Shown piece after piece: positions 1 through 8,353 of a DNA stretch of 64,000 nt (position 1 is its first letter; each line of letters begins with the position of its first letter). The notes under the pieces are model-generated. The model saw only the letters and a program-made list of their open reading frames with translations. It was not told the DNA's origin and searched no databases. The translations under genes and the position numbers were made by a program. This stretch comes from Streptomyces sp. OfavH-34-F (GTDB lineage: Bacteria; Actinomycetota; Actinomycetes; Streptomycetales; Streptomycetaceae): assembly GCF_022347745.1 (NCBI RefSeq), contig NZ_JAKRGC010000009.1:1-64000 (forward strand). The letters are read 5' to 3'.

Positions 1-1032
1 TCACCGGCCCCCGCTTCCCGGGCGCCCGCTCCCTCCGTCGCGCCGGAGTCCGGCGCGACCCCCGGGGGCACGCTGCTCGTCGCGGACTTCGGGGGCGACA
101 CCGTCACCTTCGTCGATCCGGAGCGCGGCGCGTTCGACCGGGTCGAGGTCGGCACCGCCCCGTACGGGCTGGTGGTCGGGGAGGACGGCCGGGCGTGGGT
201 GGCCACCGCCGAGGGCGTCGCGGTCGTGGACACGGAGAAGCGGACCCGGCTGGCCCGCGTCCCGTACGAGACGCGCACCGGTCCCGCGACCACCGGCGAG
301 TACCGGGGCGGCGGGATGGGCATTGCGCTGTCCCCCGACGGCCGCCGGGTGTACGTCGGCGTCAATGTGCCCGGCGGCGACGGGGTCCTGGAGGTCATCG
401 ACACCGCGACCCGGAAGGTGACCGACACGGTTCCGGTGGGGCGCCGACCCTTCGACGTGGACGTGTCGCGCGACGGCGGGGAGGTGTACGCCACCGGCCA
501 CGACTCGTTCGACGTGACGTCCGTCCGCACGGACACGCTGCGCACCGAGCGGATGGAGGTCGCCCCGTACGGCACCGAGGGCGGACTCGGCTCCTGGCTG
601 AAGCCGCACTACGCGGTGGTCCGGCCCTCGGACGGGAAGCTGCTGCTGCCCTTCGAGGGGGAGCGGCTCGCGGTCCTCGACCCGCGCACCGGGAAGGTGG
701 CCGTGGAGCGGATGACGGCCGACACCCACCAGCACGGGGCGACGATGACGCCGGACGGCACCCTGCTCGTCGTCGGCACCGGCCCGATCACCTCCGGCGA
801 CGCGGAGGCGTCCCTGACGATCCGTGCGCCCGACGGCTCCGAGCGCGTCGCGCCCCTGGACGGCCCGCACGAGGACGTCGCCGTGTCGCGGGACGGCCGC
901 ACCGCGTACGTCACGGGCGGGTTCACCCGCGACGGGTACTGGAACGGGATCACGCTCGTCGATCTGGACGGCACGGCGCCCCCGGTCCGGCTGGCGGCGG
1001 GCGAACGCCCGCTGGGCATCGCGGTGCTCTGA
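1..1032 (+). CDS. YncE-like beta-propeller protein, 5' truncated
   Basis: The reading frame is open from base 1, so the start and any signal peptide lie outside the window; 343 residues are visible. It begins with a Pro/Ala/Ser-rich stretch (residues 1-22), typical of the linker after a lipoprotein or secretion signal. Repeated blades follow, with motifs such as LLVADFGGDTVTF, RVYVGVN and AYVTGGFTRDGYW. These resemble YVTN/YncE surface beta-propellers, which bind ligands or partners rather than catalyse a known reaction. Secretion is inferred from the linker only. The M1 peptidase gene follows 65 bp downstream on the same strand. The propeller class is fairly secure; the substrate is unknown. 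Confidence 0.7.
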   Translation, partial: SPAPASRAPAPSVAPESGATPGGTLLVADFGGDTVTFVDPERGAFDRVEVGTAPYGLVVGEDGRAWVATAEGVAVVDTEKRTRLARVPYETRTGPATTGEYRGGGMGIALSPDGRRVYVGVNVPGGDGVLEVIDTATRKVTDTVPVGRRPFDVDVSRDGGEVYATGHDSFDVTSVRTDTLRTERMEVAPYGTEGGLGSWLKPHYAVVRPSDGKLLLPFEGERLAVLDPRTGKVAVERMTADTHQHGATMTPDGTLLVVGTGPITSGDAEASLTIRAPDGSERVAPLDGPHEDVAVSRDGRTAYVTGGFTRDGYWNGITLVDLDGTAPPVRLAAGERPLGIAVL

Positions 1033-1097
1033 GCCCTCCGCGAGGGGCCGCCCTCCGACGACCCGGATGATGACATTCCGCACATAGGATCATCCGT

Positions 1098-2513
1098 GTG
1101 GATCACCGAACCCCGGTACGTCGCAGGGCGGCCCGCGCCGCCCTCCCGCTGCTCGCCCTCGCGCTCCTCGCGCCCGCCTGTTCGGGCGGGGTGGAGGGCA
1201 GGCCGGGCGCGGCCGGGGTGCGCGATCCGTACTTCCCGAAGCTGGGCAACGGCGGCTACGACGTCTCGCACTACGCCATCACCCTGGACGTGGACCCGGC
1301 CGGGCAGACGCTGCGCGGCAGCGTGGAGATCACCGCCCGGGCCACGCAGGACCTCAGCTCGTTCAATCTGGACCTGGCCGGGCTGACGGTGGACTCGGCG
1401 ACCGTGGAGGGGCGTCCGGCCGCCGTGAACCGGGCGGGCAACGAGCTGACGCTCCGTACGGACGCGGACGTCGAGGGCCGGTTGCGCCGGGGCGAGACCT
1501 TCCGCGCGGTCGTGCGCTACTCCGGCTCACCGAAGACCGTCACCGACCCGGACGGGTCCGAGGAGGGCTGGCTGCCGACCGACGACGGGGCGGTGGCCCT
1601 CGGGGAACCGGCCGGTTCGGCGGCCTGGTTCCCGGGCAACCACCACCCGAGCGACAAAGCCGCGTACGACCTGACGGTCACCGTTCCGGAAGGGCTGACG
1701 GCGGTCTCCAACGGCGTGCCCGCCGGGCCGCCGGCGACGAAGAAGGGCCGGACCACCTTCCGCTGGCACACCGCCGAGCCGATGGCGAGCTATCTGGCGA
1801 CGCTGGCGATCGGCCGGTTCGAGACGAAGACGTCCACCCTGCCGTCCGGCGTCACCGTGTTCACGGCGGTGGACCCGGAGGTGGCGGAGGAGAGCGCGCG
1901 GACCGTCGCCCGGGTGCCGGAGATCGTCGCCTGGGAGGCGGAGCACTTCGGTCCGTATCCGTTCTCGGCGACGGGCGCGATCGTGGAGCGCGAGGACGAC
2001 GCCGGGTACGCGCTGGAGACGCAGACCCGGCCGTTCTTCCCCGGTGCGCCGAGCGCCGGGCTGCTCGTCCACGAGATGGCGCACCAGTGGTTCGGCGACT
2101 CGGTCACGCCGGAGAGCTGGCGCGACATGTGGCTGAACGAGGGGCTGGCGACGTACGCGGAGTGGCTGTGGGAGGAGGAGAAGGAGGACACCCCGGCCGA
2201 GGAGTCCTTCCAGGACGCCTACGAGGACGAGGACAACTGGGCGTTCCCCCCGGCCGATCCGCCGTCCGCCGCGCACATCTCGGACGATCCGGTGTACGGA
2301 CGCGGGGCGATGGTGATTCACAAGATCCGCGAAGCCGTGGACGACGACGAGGAGTTCTTCGCGCTGCTGCGGGGCTGGACGCGGAAGTACCGGCACGGCA
2401 ACGCGTCCACGGCGGACTTCACCGCGTACGTGGAGGAGGCCACCGGTCAGGATCTGTCGGGGCTGTGGAAGGCCTGGCTGTACGGCGGGAGCCGGCCCGC
2501 CGCGGACGGCTGA
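1098..2513 (+). CDS. M1-family zinc metallopeptidase, lipoprotein
   Basis: A 471-residue GTG-start protein with a twin-Arg-rich n-region, a hydrophobic core and a lipobox-like LLAPACSGG near residues 25-33, so it should be a surface lipoprotein. The gluzincin signature is intact: HEMAHQWF supplies HExxH, and WLNEGLATYAEW, about 18 residues on, gives the third zinc ligand Glu. The N-terminal half has the beta-sandwich expected of M1 aminopeptidases. The exopeptidase GAMEN motif is not canonical (GAIVERED occupies that region), so strict aminopeptidase activity is uncertain. It is shorter than full-length PepN (about 850 aa) and matches the compact actinobacterial M1 lipoproteins. Confidence 0.85.
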   Translation: MDHRTPVRRRAARAALPLLALALLAPACSGGVEGRPGAAGVRDPYFPKLGNGGYDVSHYAITLDVDPAGQTLRGSVEITARATQDLSSFNLDLAGLTVDSATVEGRPAAVNRAGNELTLRTDADVEGRLRRGETFRAVVRYSGSPKTVTDPDGSEEGWLPTDDGAVALGEPAGSAAWFPGNHHPSDKAAYDLTVTVPEGLTAVSNGVPAGPPATKKGRTTFRWHTAEPMASYLATLAIGRFETKTSTLPSGVTVFTAVDPEVAEESARTVARVPEIVAWEAEHFGPYPFSATGAIVEREDDAGYALETQTRPFFPGAPSAGLLVHEMAHQWFGDSVTPESWRDMWLNEGLATYAEWLWEEEKEDTPAEESFQDAYEDEDNWAFPPADPPSAAHISDDPVYGRGAMVIHKIREAVDDDEEFFALLRGWTRKYRHGNASTADFTAYVEEATGQDLSGLWKAWLYGGSRPAADG

Positions 2514-2576
2514 CCGGCTCCCGTACTGCCCGTGGTCCGAGGACCGGCGCCGTGGGGCAGAGGCTGACGCCGTGGG

Positions 2577-3152
2577 TCAGAGGTTGACGCCGAAGTCCTG
2601 GGCGATGCCGCGCAGGCCGGAGGCGTAGCCCTGGCCGACGGCCCGGAACTTCCAGTCGGCGCCGTTGCGGTACAGCTCGCCGAAGACCATGGCGGTCTCG
2701 GTGGCGGCGTCCTCGCTCAGGTCGTAGCGGGCGATCTCGGCGCCGCCGGCCTGGTTGAGGATGCGGATGTAGGCGTTGCGCACCTGGCCGAAGTTCTGGC
2801 TGCGGGTCTCGGCGTCGTAGATCGAGACCGGGAAGACGATCTTGTCCACGTCGGCCGGGAGGCCCGCGAGGTTGACGTTGATCTGCTCGTCGTCGCCCTC
2901 GCCCGCGCCCGTGAGGTTGTCACCGGTGTGCACGATGGTCTGGTCCGGCGTCGCCTTGTTGTTGAAGAAGACGAAGTGGGCGTCGGAGTAGACCTTGCCG
3001 GCGGTGTTGACCGCGATCGCCGAGGCGTCGAGGTCGAAGTCGGTACCGGTGGTGGTACGGACGTCCCAGCCGAGGCCGACCGTGACGGCGGTGAGGCCGG
3101 GGGCCTCCTTGGTGAGGGAGACGTTGCCGCCCTTGGACAGGCTTACTGCCAT
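2577..3152 (-). CDS. TerD-family stress protein
   Basis: A complete 191-residue TerD-domain protein. It begins [20 protein letters not shown] and carries the acidic motifs DFDLDASA and [10 protein letters not shown], which bind calcium in characterised TerD proteins. The domain is linked to tellurite, oxidative and other stress responses, and in Streptomyces several paralogues affect development. The protein is cytoplasmic with no signal peptide. The start is supported by an AAAGGGA Shine-Dalgarno just upstream. It is monocistronic and divergent from arfB; the 169-bp gap should hold both promoters. The exact physiological role of this paralogue cannot be read from sequence. Confidence 0.93.
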   Translation of the reverse strand: MAVSLSKGGNVSLTKEAPGLTAVTVGLGWDVRTTTGTDFDLDASAIAVNTAGKVYSDAHFVFFNNKATPDQTIVHTGDNLTGAGEGDDEQINVNLAGLPADVDKIVFPVSIYDAETRSQNFGQVRNAYIRILNQAGGAEIARYDLSEDAATETAMVFGELYRNGADWKFRAVGQGYASGLRGIAQDFGVNL

Positions 3153-3321
3153 GGGAAGTCCCTTTCATCTGTCGGGTGCGGGCTTCGCGGTCACGAAGCT
3201 ACCGTCATCGTTCATAACGCCGACAGGGGACCAGGAGGTTCCGCGCGCCTTTACTTTCTTTGCCGAACGGCCGACCGGGTGACGCAAAAGGAGGTGACGA
3301 ACCCCCGGCGGGGCGGGGAAC

Positions 3322-3756
3322 ATGGGTGTCATGTCCGGGCCCTATGTCATCCGCGGTTCGGTCTCCCTGCCGGAGGCCGAGCTGATGTGGCGTTTCTCCC
3401 GGTCCTCCGGCCCCGGCGGCCAGCACGTCAACACCAGTGACTCCCAGGTGGAGCTGCGGTTCGACCTCGCGGCCACCGAGGCGCTGCCCCAGGTGTGGAA
3501 GGAGCGGGCGCTGGAGCGGCTGGCCGGGCGGCTGACGGACGGCGTGATCGCGGTCCGGGCCTCCGAGCACCGCTCCCAGTGGCGCAACCGCGAGACGGCC
3601 GCCGTGCGGCTGGCGTCCCTGCTGGCCGAGGCGACCGCGCCGCCGCCCCGGCCGCGCGTGAAGCGGAAGATCCCCCGCGGCATCAACGAACGCCGACTGC
3701 GGGAGAAGAAGCAGCGCGGGGAGACCAAGCGGGGCCGCTCCGGCCGCGACTGGTAG
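3322..3756 (+). CDS. arfB: Alternative ribosome-rescue peptidyl-tRNA hydrolase ArfB (YaeJ)
   Basis: 144 residues. The GGQ catalytic loop is present (RSSGPGGQHVNTSDSQVEL), which hydrolyses peptidyl-tRNA on stalled ribosomes. A basic C-terminal tail (about residues 112-144, rich in K and R) is the part of ArfB that enters the empty mRNA channel. It lacks the codon-recognition domains of RF1/RF2, as expected for ArfB. Starts at 3322 or 3331 (MSGPYVIRG) are both possible; a purine-rich GGCGGGGCGGGGA precedes the first. The downstream neighbour is convergent, so it is transcribed alone. Confidence 0.9.
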   Translation: MGVMSGPYVIRGSVSLPEAELMWRFSRSSGPGGQHVNTSDSQVELRFDLAATEALPQVWKERALERLAGRLTDGVIAVRASEHRSQWRNRETAAVRLASLLAEATAPPPRPRVKRKIPRGINERRLREKKQRGETKRGRSGRDW

Positions 3757-3817
3757 CGCCGCCCCCTCCCGGGCGCCCCCCCGGGCCGCCCCTCCCGCAC
3801 CCACGCGCCCCCCGGCC

Positions 3818-4381
3818 TCAGCCGAGCTGCCGGTAGCGCCCCCGGAAGTACGTCAGCGGGCCGCCCTCCCCGCTCGGGACGGACGCGCTCAGCACCCGGC
3901 CGATCACCAGCGTGTGGTCGCCCGCGAGCACACGCTGCTCCGTGCGGCACTCCAGCGTCGCCAGCGCGCCGCCCGCCAGCGGGGCGCCGGTGACCTCGCC
4001 GCGCACGTACGGGATGTCCTCGAAGAGCAGCCGGTCGCTGATCCGGCCCTTCATCGCGAACCGGCCCGCGATGTGCCGCTGGCTCTCCGCCAGCACGGAG
4101 ACCGCCCACAGCGGCTGCTCCGCCAGCAGGTCGTCCATCCGGGAGTCGTTGCGCAGGCTCACCAGCACCAGCGGCGGGTCCAGCGAGACCGACGTGAAGG
4201 CGGTCGCGGTCATGCCGACGTCCTCGCCGCGTCCGTCCTCGTCGAGCGGCGGCTCCTGGGCGGTGACCAGCACCACGCCGGCCGCCAGCCGGGACAGCGC
4301 GGCCCGGAACTCTTCGTTGCTCACCCCCTCAGCATGGGGGACGGGCTCGGTACGCGGGGTGGGGGGCTTCGTCTGCAACAC
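3818..4381 (-). CDS. Flavin reductase-like FMN-binding protein
   Basis: 187 residues with the flavin reductase-like split-barrel fold: RLAAGVVLVTA near the N-terminus, MTATAFTSVSLDPPLVLVSL (FMN phosphate binding), and SVLAESQRHIAGRFA. Such proteins supply reduced FMN to two-component monooxygenases or oxidise substrates directly; no partner monooxygenase is adjacent. The longest start is GTG at 4381. A second in-frame GTG at 4324 (VSNEEFRAAL) would remove a Pro/Thr-rich, probably disordered, 19-residue extension, and no clear Shine-Dalgarno separates the two. It is divergent from cdgB, so the roughly 270-bp intergenic region serves both. Confidence 0.85.
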   Translation of the reverse strand: MLQTKPPTPRTEPVPHAEGVSNEEFRAALSRLAAGVVLVTAQEPPLDEDGRGEDVGMTATAFTSVSLDPPLVLVSLRNDSRMDDLLAEQPLWAVSVLAESQRHIAGRFAMKGRISDRLLFEDIPYVRGEVTGAPLAGGALATLECRTEQRVLAGDHTLVIGRVLSASVPSGEGGPLTYFRGRYRQLG

Positions 4382-4498
4382 ACCGGGAACGCTAGTCGCG
4401 CGCCCCGCACCCCCGCATCGGGCCAGGGGACCAGCCGAGTCCTAGGACCGGCTCCGCCCTCCGAGCCGCTGACCTGCGGCGATCACTCCCCGCTCGTT

Positions 4499-4514
4499 TG
4501 TGACTTGAGTCACA
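4499..4514. promoter_or_regulatory. Palindromic operator upstream of cdgB (Crp- or BldD-like)
   Basis: TGTGACTTGAGTCACA is a perfect 7-2-7 inverted repeat about 135 bp before the cdgB start. It fits the Streptomyces Crp pattern GTG-N6-GNCAC exactly. It also fits the older BldD description (AGTGA-n-TCACC) loosely; BldD is a known repressor of cdgB in S. coelicolor. A second, imperfect 8-1-8 palindrome lies at 4536-4552. Sequence alone cannot choose the regulator. Confidence 0.6.
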
Positions 4515-4649
4515 GAGTGCAATATTTGTTGACCCTGTGTACCGGGTGCACAGCTCGCTGTGATTCAGTTGCCGTGACACTGCAGTAAGTACGTCATGTA
4601 CGTCGATATGAATTCTGGAGTGCTGTCGAGGTCTCGGGGAGTGCGAGCA

Positions 4650-6284
4650 ATGGAGGCCGAGTCGGAGCCCTACGTCCGCCTCGCGACGATGCGGCAGCTG
4701 CACCAGGCCGTCGCCGATCTCAACACGGCACGGAGTCTGGCCGACACCCTGCAGACCGTGGCCGACGGGATCGTCGCCCATCTCGGCTACGAGCTTGCCT
4801 GCGTCAACCTCGTCCGCCACGACGGGGACCTCGTCGTCGCCTCCCTCGCCGGCAACCACGCCGCCGAGGCCCTGATCACCGGCCGGGTCGGCTCCCGCGC
4901 CTCCTGGGAGCGCCGGCTCCTCATGGGCGAGGCGTGGGACGGGCTGCGGTTCATACCCCACACCGAGGGCTGGGTCCTCCTCGACGACGACGTACCGCAG
5001 TGGCACACCGAGGGCCCCGAACCCCGCTTCGAGGACGAGTGGCACCCGCAGGACCGCCTGTACGCCCCGATGTACACCTCCGGCGCGGGCTCGGACCTGC
5101 TGGGCGTCATATCCGTCGACCGGCCCCGCAACGGGCGCCGGCCGGGCGCCTGGGGGCGCGAGGCCCTCCAGATGTACGCCTCGCAGTCCGCCATAGCCAT
5201 CAGCAACGCCCGGCTCCGCGCCAACATGCAGCGGGCCCTGGTCCGGCTGGAGCGCGAGCAGCAGGCGCTCCGGGCCAGCGAGGAATCCTTCCGCCAGGCC
5301 TTCGAGTACGCCCCCAGCGGCATGGCCATCGCCGAGCTGGGCGGGGACCAGCAGGGGCGGCTGCTGCGGACGAACGACGCGCTGTGCCGGCTGCTGGGCC
5401 GCCCGGCCTCGGTGCTGCGCCGCTACTCCTTCGCCGACCTCGTCCACCCCGAGGACATCGGCACCCTGCTCCGTACCTCCGCCGAGGGCGGCCGCGCCGA
5501 GCTGCGCCTGGGCCGCCGGGACGGCACCTACCTGTGGGTGTCGCTGCGCAACTCCGTCGTCGCGGACACCACGGACGGGCCCCGGTTCCTGCTGACGCAC
5601 GTCGAGGACATAGAGGAGCGCAAGCGCCACGAGCTGAACCTCGCCCACCGCGCCTCGCACGACGCGCTCACCGGCCTCCCCAACAGCGCGGAACTGCGGG
5701 CCCGGCTCGGCTCCCGGCTGTGCGCCCGCCCCGACGCGGCGGCCACCACCGACGTGGAGGCGCTGGACGCGGCCTACGGGGACGTGGACGACGGACGGGG
5801 GCCCTACCCGCCCTCCGGCCCCGGGGCGCACCCCTTCGACCACCATGTGCACGCGGTGGCGCCGGACACGGCCCGCGACGACGGGGCGAAAGGGCTGGCG
5901 GTCCTCTTCTGCGACCTGGACGGCTTCAAGTCGATCAACGACCGCTTCGGGCACCACACGGGCGACGCGGTGCTCATCGAGGTGGCCCGCCGGCTCAGCA
6001 CCTGCGTCCGGGACGGGGACACCGTCGCCCGGCTCGGGGGTGACGAATTCGTCGTCCTCGCGGACGGGCTCGGCGCGGCGGACGCCGCTGACCTGGCCGT
6101 TCGCCTGCGGAACGCCATCATTCCGCCGATCCGGGTGGACGGGCGCGCGGTGCGCGTCGGGGCGAGCTTCGGGATCGGGTGGGCGGAGTGCGGGATGACC
6201 GCCGAAGAGGTGCTGCGCTCCGCCGACCAGCGGATGTACGTCGAGAAGCGGTCGAGGGCGAAGGTTCACCGCAGGGCCGGCTGA
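4650..6284 (+). CDS. cdgB: Diguanylate cyclase CdgB (GAF-PAS-GGDEF)
   Basis: A soluble c-di-GMP synthase of 544 residues from the ATG at 4650, which has GGGGA 7-11 nt upstream. An in-frame ATG at 4596 would add 18 unlikely residues. An N-terminal GAF-like domain (about 15-190) is followed by a PAS/PAC domain (about 205-325, FEYAPSGMAIAELGG) and the GGDEF domain. The active site RLGGDEFVVLAD has GGDEF at 463-467. An inhibitory RxxD site (RDGD, 454-457) lies five residues before it, so product inhibition is expected. A roughly 50-residue acidic insertion splits the early GGDEF domain before LAVLFCDLDGFKSIND. There is no EAL domain. Domain order and neighbours match CdgB, a BldD-controlled regulator of Streptomyces development. 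Confidence 0.92.
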   Translation: MEAESEPYVRLATMRQLHQAVADLNTARSLADTLQTVADGIVAHLGYELACVNLVRHDGDLVVASLAGNHAAEALITGRVGSRASWERRLLMGEAWDGLRFIPHTEGWVLLDDDVPQWHTEGPEPRFEDEWHPQDRLYAPMYTSGAGSDLLGVISVDRPRNGRRPGAWGREALQMYASQSAIAISNARLRANMQRALVRLEREQQALRASEESFRQAFEYAPSGMAIAELGGDQQGRLLRTNDALCRLLGRPASVLRRYSFADLVHPEDIGTLLRTSAEGGRAELRLGRRDGTYLWVSLRNSVVADTTDGPRFLLTHVEDIEERKRHELNLAHRASHDALTGLPNSAELRARLGSRLCARPDAAATTDVEALDAAYGDVDDGRGPYPPSGPGAHPFDHHVHAVAPDTARDDGAKGLAVLFCDLDGFKSINDRFGHHTGDAVLIEVARRLSTCVRDGDTVARLGGDEFVVLADGLGAADAADLAVRLRNAIIPPIRVDGRAVRVGASFGIGWAECGMTAEEVLRSADQRMYVEKRSRAKVHRRAG

Positions 6285-6367
6285 CGTTTCCCCGCGCTGC
6301 TCCGCGGGGATTCCGGCGCGATCCGCCCCAATTCTTGACATCGTCCATTCGAGGTAGGCTCGCCCGG

Positions 6368-6407
6368 TCGGCGACGGCTGGCGATATTCGGCGACGGCTG
6401 GCGACAT
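6368..6407 (+). repeat. 20-bp perfect-register tandem duplication
   Basis: Two adjacent 20-bp units (6368-6387 and 6388-6407), TCGGCGACGGCTGGCGATAT and the same with ACAT at the end, differ at one base. They lie immediately before the GAGGAG ribosome-binding site of the next gene, in its leader or promoter region. Confidence 0.9.
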
Positions 6408-6426
6408 GGTGAGGAGTGACCCAGGG

Positions 6427-7404
6427 ATGGCCGGGAACAACGGCGCGAGCACGCCCGAGGACGACGATCCGTTCGGCTACCTCTACGCGGACGGGCAGGC
6501 GGCCGGTGCGCAGCCGCCGGGACAGGGCGGCTACGGCTACCCCGGCCCCGCCGCTCAGCCGGGTGTGCCGAGGACCTCGTACAACCAGGTGCGCACCGTC
6601 GGCGAGCGCCAGTACGGGCAGCCGCAGCCGCCTCAGCAGGGGTACGGCTATCCGCCTCCGCCGCAGGGCGCGTACAACCGGCCGAACCCGCAGTACGCCG
6701 CCCCGGAGACGTATCCCGGCGGCGCGGCCACCACGCAGGTGCCGCAGCCGGGCGGGCACGGTGGCGCGGGCGGTTCCGGCAAGGGCGGGCCGAACACCAA
6801 GGGCCTGCTGATCGCGGCCGTCGCGGTGGTCGCCGTGGTGCTGGTGGGCATCGGCGCGGCGCTGCTGACCGGCGACGACAAGGACAAGAAGAAGGACGAG
6901 GCCACGTCCTCGCAGGGGCCGGGCTCGGAGGTCGAGGAGTCCCCGTCGCCGACGCCGTCGCAGAGCGCGTCCGCCCCGGTCGAGCTGCCGAAGCAGGACG
7001 CCGCCGCGCTGAAGCTGGGCGGCACGGCCCGGCTCGACAACTCGGTGAAGGGCGCCAAGGGCACGAACGGGCAGTACGTCAACCTCAACGAGGTGGGCCG
7101 CTCGGCGACCTGGACGGTGGAGGTGCCGCAGGCCGGTGAGTACACGCTGTTCGTGACGTACGGCGTGCCCGGCAAGGACGCCAAGACGTCCCTGACGGTC
7201 AACTCCGAGGCCCCGCGCGGCATCAACATGAAGAACTACGCGCACGCCCCCGAGGGCGATCTGGAGAAGGGCTGGACGACGACGTACGCCTACGTCAATC
7301 TCGTCGAGGGCTCGAACACGCTGATGATCTCGTGCAACGAGGGCGATCAGTGCGACGCCAACCTGGACCAGCTGTCGCTGAAGTCCGGTCACCAGACCCG
7401 CTGA
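6427..7404 (+). CDS. Membrane-anchored protein with C-terminal carbohydrate-binding-like domain
   Basis: 325 residues from the ATG at 6427, with GAGGAG about 11 nt upstream. Residues 1-120 are a disordered Gly/Pro/Tyr/Gln-rich cytoplasmic tail (GYGYP, QPQPPQQGYGYPPPPQG). A single transmembrane helix spans about 126-147 (GLLIAAVAVVAVVLVGIGAALL region). A Ser/Pro-rich linker with SPSPTPSQS follows. The C-terminal domain (about 195-325) has the TWTVEVPQAGEYTLFVTYG and N(L/M)xQLSL patterns of CBM6/35-type beta-sandwiches. The type II topology puts the lectin-like domain outside. Binding to glycans or cell wall is inferred; no catalytic motif is seen. It lies 142 bp after cdgB and may be co-regulated. 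Confidence 0.8.
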   Translation: MAGNNGASTPEDDDPFGYLYADGQAAGAQPPGQGGYGYPGPAAQPGVPRTSYNQVRTVGERQYGQPQPPQQGYGYPPPPQGAYNRPNPQYAAPETYPGGAATTQVPQPGGHGGAGGSGKGGPNTKGLLIAAVAVVAVVLVGIGAALLTGDDKDKKKDEATSSQGPGSEVEESPSPTPSQSASAPVELPKQDAAALKLGGTARLDNSVKGAKGTNGQYVNLNEVGRSATWTVEVPQAGEYTLFVTYGVPGKDAKTSLTVNSEAPRGINMKNYAHAPEGDLEKGWTTTYAYVNLVEGSNTLMISCNEGDQCDANLDQLSLKSGHQTR

Positions 7405-7418
7405 CCCGCGCGTCACCT

Positions 7419-7452
7419 TCCGGCCTCCTCGCCCGCGGGCGAGGAGGCCGGA
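7419..7452. terminator. Bidirectional hairpin terminator
   Basis: A perfect 15-bp stem (TCCGGCCTCCTCGCC and its complement) with loop CGCG lies between the convergent carbohydrate-binding protein and aldolase genes. No T tract follows, as is usual in Streptomyces. Confidence 0.85.
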
Positions 7453-7472
7453 GTGCGTGTACGGGCTGTTGC

Positions 7473-8324
7473 TCAGCCCATCAGGGCGAGGAAGCCGGTG
7501 ACCGTGGCGGCCATGGCCTCGCGGGCCGGGGCCAGGTACGCGCGGGGGTCCACGCCGGTGGGGTGCCCGGCGAGGTGGGCGCGGACGGCTCCGGTGAACG
7601 CGGTGTTCAGGGCGGTGCCGACGTTGACCTTGACCATGCCGGAGGCGGCGACGGCCCGCCGGATCTCGTCGTCCGGGACGCCGCTGGAGCCGTGCAGGAC
7701 GAGCGGGACGGGTACGGCGTCGCGGAGCCGGCCGATCAGCTCGTGGTCGAGGGCGGCGGTGCGCTCGGTCATGGCGTGCGAGGAGCCGACCGCGACGGCG
7801 AGGGCGTCCACGCCGGTCGCGGCGACGTACGCGGCGGCCTCGTCCGGGTCGGTGCGGACGCCGGGGGCGTGGGCGTCGAGGGGGGCGTCGCCCGCCTTGC
7901 CGCCGACCTTGCCGAGTTCGGCCTCGATCCAGATGCCCCGGGCGCGGCCCCACGCGACGGCCTCGGCGGTGGCCCGCACGTTCGCCTCGTAGCCGAGCTT
8001 GGAGGCGTCGAACATCACCGAGCCGAAGCCCGCGTCGTGGGCCCGGTGGAGCAGGTCCACGGACTCGACGTGGTCGAGGTGGAGGCCGAGGGGGGCGCTG
8101 GAGGCGCGGGCGACGGCGGCGGTGGCGGCGGCTATGGCGGTGAGCCGGCCGCCGTGGAACTTCACGGCGTTCTCGGAGATCTGGAGGATGGCGGCCGTTC
8201 CGGCGCGTTCGGCGCCGGTGGCGATGGCCTCCGCGTGTTCCAGCGTGATGACGTTGAAGGCGGCGATCCCGCGTCCCCGCGCCTGGGCGGCGGAGACGAG
8301 TTCACCGGTGCTGACGAGCGGCAT
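7473..8324 (-). CDS. Class II ketose-bisphosphate aldolase (GatY/KbaY/FbaA family)
   Basis: 283 residues, starting MPLVSTGELV. Class II zinc aldolase features are visible: AFNVITLEHAEA, the zinc-binding HLDHVESVDLL (His-x-Asp-His), AELGKVGGKAGD, the potential zinc ligand VLHGSSGVPDDEI, and the phosphate-binding KVNVGTALN near the C-terminus. The length is typical of the tagatose- or fructose-1,6-bisphosphate subgroup (about 285). It lies 29 bp downstream of a PfkB sugar-phosphate kinase, the natural preceding step. Substrate could be fructose-, tagatose- or a related ketose-1,6-bisphosphate; the amino-sugar neighbourhood makes tagatose-1,6-bisphosphate (GalNAc route) plausible but not proven. 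Confidence 0.85.
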   Translation of the reverse strand: MPLVSTGELVSAAQARGRGIAAFNVITLEHAEAIATGAERAGTAAILQISENAVKFHGGRLTAIAAATAAVARASSAPLGLHLDHVESVDLLHRAHDAGFGSVMFDASKLGYEANVRATAEAVAWGRARGIWIEAELGKVGGKAGDAPLDAHAPGVRTDPDEAAAYVAATGVDALAVAVGSSHAMTERTAALDHELIGRLRDAVPVPLVLHGSSGVPDDEIRRAVAASGMVKVNVGTALNTAFTGAVRAHLAGHPTGVDPRAYLAPAREAMAATVTGFLALMG

Positions 8325-8353
8325 GGCTGACCTCTGTGTTCGGGGTGCGGTGC

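Noticed and set aside
4392..6452. 686-residue frame opposite cdgB
   Set aside because: It is the complement of a well-supported gene and has Pro/Gly/Arg-rich shadow composition with no domain.
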